Positions 61,138 through 64,000 of a DNA stretch of 64,000 nucleotides are shown piece by piece; the stretch's first letter is position 1; each line of letters starts with the position of its first letter. The stretch comes from Euglena gracilis (lineage: Eukaryota > Euglenida > Euglenophyceae > Euglenales): contig CP154954.1 of NCBI GenBank assembly GCA_039621445.1, positions 1,054,001 to 1,118,000 on the forward strand, in the 5' to 3' direction. The translations under genes were made by a program, and so were the position numbers. The notes beneath the pieces are model-generated. The model searched no databases. It had not been told where the DNA came from and saw nothing but the letters and a program-made list of their open reading frames with translations.

Positions 61138-61394
61138 AGAACGTATTCACCGCCGTATAGCTGACCGGCGATTACTAGCGATTCCGGCTTCATGTAGGCG
61201 AGTTTCAGCCTACAATCCGAACTTAGGCTAAGTTTTAAGATTAGCTCATTTTCACAAAATTGCAACTTATTGTCTTAACCATTGTAGCACGTGTGTAGCC
61301 CAGGATATAAGGGGCATGATGACTTGACGTCGTCCTCACCTTCCTCCGGTAATAACCAGCAGTATTTCTAAATGACAAGCGTTAATTAAAAAAA

Positions 61395-61459
<65 letters not shown>

Positions 61460-61527
61460 CCACCTGTGTCTAGATACCCGAAGGTACTGCGTTCTTTCAA
61501 ACTTCCTCCTAGATCCTGTCAAATCCT

Positions 61528-61608
<81 letters not shown>

Positions 61609-61701
61609 CTTGTGCAAGCGTACTCCCCAGGCGGGATACTTAACGTGTTAACTACAGCAGTGCACTTTCAGCACCACTTAGTATCCATAGTTTACGGCCA
61701 A

Positions 61702-61733
<32 letters not shown>

Positions 61734-62474
61734 TCAGCTTTCGTTTCTCAGCGTCAGTATTGGCCTAGAAAAGTGCCTTCGCCATTGGTGTTCTTTCCAA
61801 TCTCTACGCATTTCACCGCTACACTGGAAATTCCCTTCACCCCTACCATACTCAAGTCTAGCAGTTTTTAATGCCCTTCCAAAGTTAAGCTTTGACTTTT
61901 AACATTAAACACACTTGACCGCCTACAAACTCTTTACGCCCAATAATTCCGGATAACGCTCGCATCTCCCGTATTACCGCGGCTGCTGGCACGGAATTAG
62001 CCGATGCTTATTCCTCAAATACCGTCATTTCTTCTTCTTTGAGAAAAGAAGTTTACAACCCAAAGGCCGTCTTCCTTCACGCGGTATTGCTCCGTCAGGC
62101 TTGCGCCCATTGCGGAAAATTCCTCACTGCTGCCTTCCGTAGAAGTCTGTTCCGTTCTCAATCCCAGTGTGGCTGATCATCCTCTCAAATCAGCTACTGA
62201 TCGTCGCCTTGGTAAGCCTTTACCTCACCAACAAGCTAATCAGATGCAAGCTCATGCCTAGGCGAAATTCTCTTTAACTAGCTACTCACATAGATCTAGT
62301 AAATTATGAGGCATTAGCAAACGTTTCCATCTGTTATTCCTCACCCAAGCGCAGATTCTTACATATTACTCACCCGTCCGCCACTAAATTACTATTGCTA
62401 GTAATTTCGTTCAACTTGCATGTGTTAAGCATACCGCCAGCGTTCACCCTGAGCAAGGATCAAACTCGTCATTT
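60981..62474 (-). rRNA. rrn16: 16S rRNA, unit D
   Basis: Complete minus-strand copy, one base longer than unit C in a poly-U/A run near 61,390. It is the mirror partner of unit A but lacks that copy's 9-nt deletion. Confidence 0.98.
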
Positions 62475-63563
62475 CCAAAACATCAAAGTTGGTCAAATCC
62501 TCTCACCCTCTTGGTGACCAAGCAAGGGGCACATTTACTATAATGTGCCCACTAAAAGCGCGCTTTGTAGGATTCGAACCTACTACATCAGGTTTTGGAG
62601 ACCTACGCCTTAGGATTTTAAAGAAAAGAAATATTTGGCTAATACAAGGATTCAATCCACGACCCTACCCTTATCAAAGGTATTCTATAATAATAAAAGA
62701 TAATAGTGATCTTTGAAAAATAAAAAATTTTCCTTTTGATTTTTTTATTTTTTAAAATTTATACGGTATTTTAATTAAAAATAAAAAAATTGTCCCAGCC
62801 ACACGTTAAAGTACGGAAAAATTTACACTAGGAATTAAGCTAAGTTATTTCTTGTGAATGAAAAGAATTCACAAGATCAGGGATAAAAGCATAACACCTA
62901 AACTGTGCGCATGAGCATTTACGTATGAAAGTCTAGGAACCTTACCTTAATATTTTTCAATATCACAAAATATAGGGTACTCAGCAGCAATATAAGAAGT
63001 ATAAAGACATTTTGGTCTCTTGTAGCATTTTATAAATATTCGTCCAAATCGACAATGAACGACACGCTTCTTACTAGCAAAAAATTTACAACTAAAAAGC
63101 ACACACATAACACAAAGAACCAAATACAAAGTAGCAATAACTATAATGTACAACAAAATAAAACTCTTATCAGAAGATTACCTAATATTCTCACTATGAT
63201 TCAACCTATCTTGTTGAATTTTGTGATTAATCTTTTATATTAGCGAAGAAACATAGTCATTTTCCAAACACTCGAGGATATTATTCATATCGTTTAAAAT
63301 TTTAAAAGAAAAATATTACGAAATTCACTGATTTCTATAAACAGATTGTCTTATTTTTTCGGAAGCATCATGTTTTGGCCAAAAAAAATTCAAACTTAAA
63401 GGAAACGTGGTTTGACAAATTCCTTGGTTTAATTATACCACAATACATTTATCCATGCAATAAAACACTAACGTAACGGCAGTCATAAAAATTACTCGAA
63501 AATCGAGTTAATATTAATAAATAAACTCACTAAGAGACAATTAAATAAATTAAACTTCCCATA
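62475..63563 (-). other. rrn spacer between units E and D, with pseudo-trnW and pseudo-trnI
   Basis: Pseudo-trnW at about 62,557-62,612, pseudo-trnI at about 62,637-62,686, intact stem-loop at about 62,527-62,550, inverted repeat near 62,852-62,876. Clean sequence, in contrast to the corrupted leader at the far end of the left arm. Confidence 0.8.
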
Positions 63564-63676
63564 AGGGCACTAAAATCTTTTCCCGGAAAGTAACCTTTCA
63601 AGTATCTATTTACCCTTTATGTTTAACTTGCAAGTTCGAAATGTTTTAAGTGGATCCATAAAGACAAGAGCACCCT
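63564..63676 (-). rRNA. rrn5: 5S rRNA, unit E (internal-unit type)
   Basis: Third minus-strand 5S, GATTTTAGTG variant. It proves that at least three rrn units follow each other on this arm. Confidence 0.95.
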
Positions 63677-63760
63677 AAAATAAAAGTTCATTCAAGAAAC
63701 TTTTAAATCTTAAAAAAGTGACAAGTAAAAATAAATGTTTTGTTTTCATATAGGAAAAAA

Positions 63761-64000
63761 TTTTCGGTCGGTTAGTATATCTCGGCTAAAATTGTTACCA
63801 ATTGTACACCTAATACCTATCAAACGGTTCGTCTTACCGTGACCTATGAAGAGTACTTATCTTAAGGTGGGCTTCCTACTTATATGCTTTCAGCAGTTAT
63901 CCACTCCGCACTTGACTACCCAGCGTATTCTGTTGGCACAAAAACTGGTACATCAGTGGTGCGTCCTTCCCGGTCCTCTCGTACTAAGGAAAGCGCCTTT
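63761..64000 (-). rRNA. rrn23: 23S rRNA, unit E (3' end only)
   Basis: The last 240 bases of a 23S gene, including the start of the sarcin-ricin loop region (TACGAGAGGACC, rRNA sense, near 63,975), cut by the window edge. Confidence 0.95.

Larger units (their letters stand above)
44866..62474 (-). repeat. Right arm of the 17.6-kb inverted duplication
   Basis: Reverse complement of the left arm. Differences include an intact A-run in rpoB, a different rpoB end (TAT for TAG), a 14-base block in rpoC1 and several intron spots. Beyond 62,474 this arm continues cleanly into another rrn unit, where the left arm is corrupt. Confidence 0.9.

Overview
This window is chloroplast DNA from a photosynthetic euglenid (Euglenaceae, Euglena-like). 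The evidence is: very AT-rich DNA; plastid photosystem, ribosomal-protein and RNA-polymerase genes cut into many short exons by group II introns (5' ends GTGCG or GTGTG, recognisable domain V hairpins) and by ~100-nt group III-type introns; maturases inside psbC and psbD introns; tandem rrn operons of the order 16S-trnI-trnA-23S-5S; and broken trnI and trnW copies in the 16S leader, as I recall them from Euglena gracilis. I cannot fix the species.

Layout. 1-8.4 kb (+): the 3' end of psbD and the 5' part of psbC, sharing one intron-split overlap, with the C-terminus of one intron protein and two maturase-like genes inside introns. psbC decays at about 8.18 kb. 8.4-11.5 kb is an A-rich, T-poor low-complexity stretch in which a single rps3 exon survives. 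11.5-23.8 kb (-): psaB-psbE-psbF-psbL-psbJ-rpl23-rpl2-rps19-rpl22-rps3, two cotranscribed-looking blocks on one strand (photosystem subunits, then an S10-type ribosomal protein cluster). 23.9-26.6 kb is a G/A-only low-complexity stretch whose first 400 bases hold a corrupted, minus-strand 16S fragment. 27.0-37.7 kb (+): two complete rrn operons, repeat unit about 5.92 kb. 39.1-44.87 kb (+): rpoB and the start of rpoC1. From 44.87 kb the same DNA is read back in reverse complement: rpoC1, rpoB, two complete rrn operons, and the 5S plus 23S 3' end of a further operon at the window end.

The main structural feature is this 17.6-kb inverted duplication (about 26,985-44,595 against 44,866-62,474) around a spacer of roughly 270 bp. 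The arms are near-identical but differ in homopolymers, introns and a few coding spots. Together with the two low-complexity joins and several single-base frame breaks next to homopolymers, it is best read as a partly unpolished or chimeric contig. A real large palindrome is the alternative. The biology that can be trusted is the gene content, the exon structures, the tandem rrn array (at least three units on the right arm) with two 5S types, and the intron-encoded maturases with degenerate reverse-transcriptase active sites.
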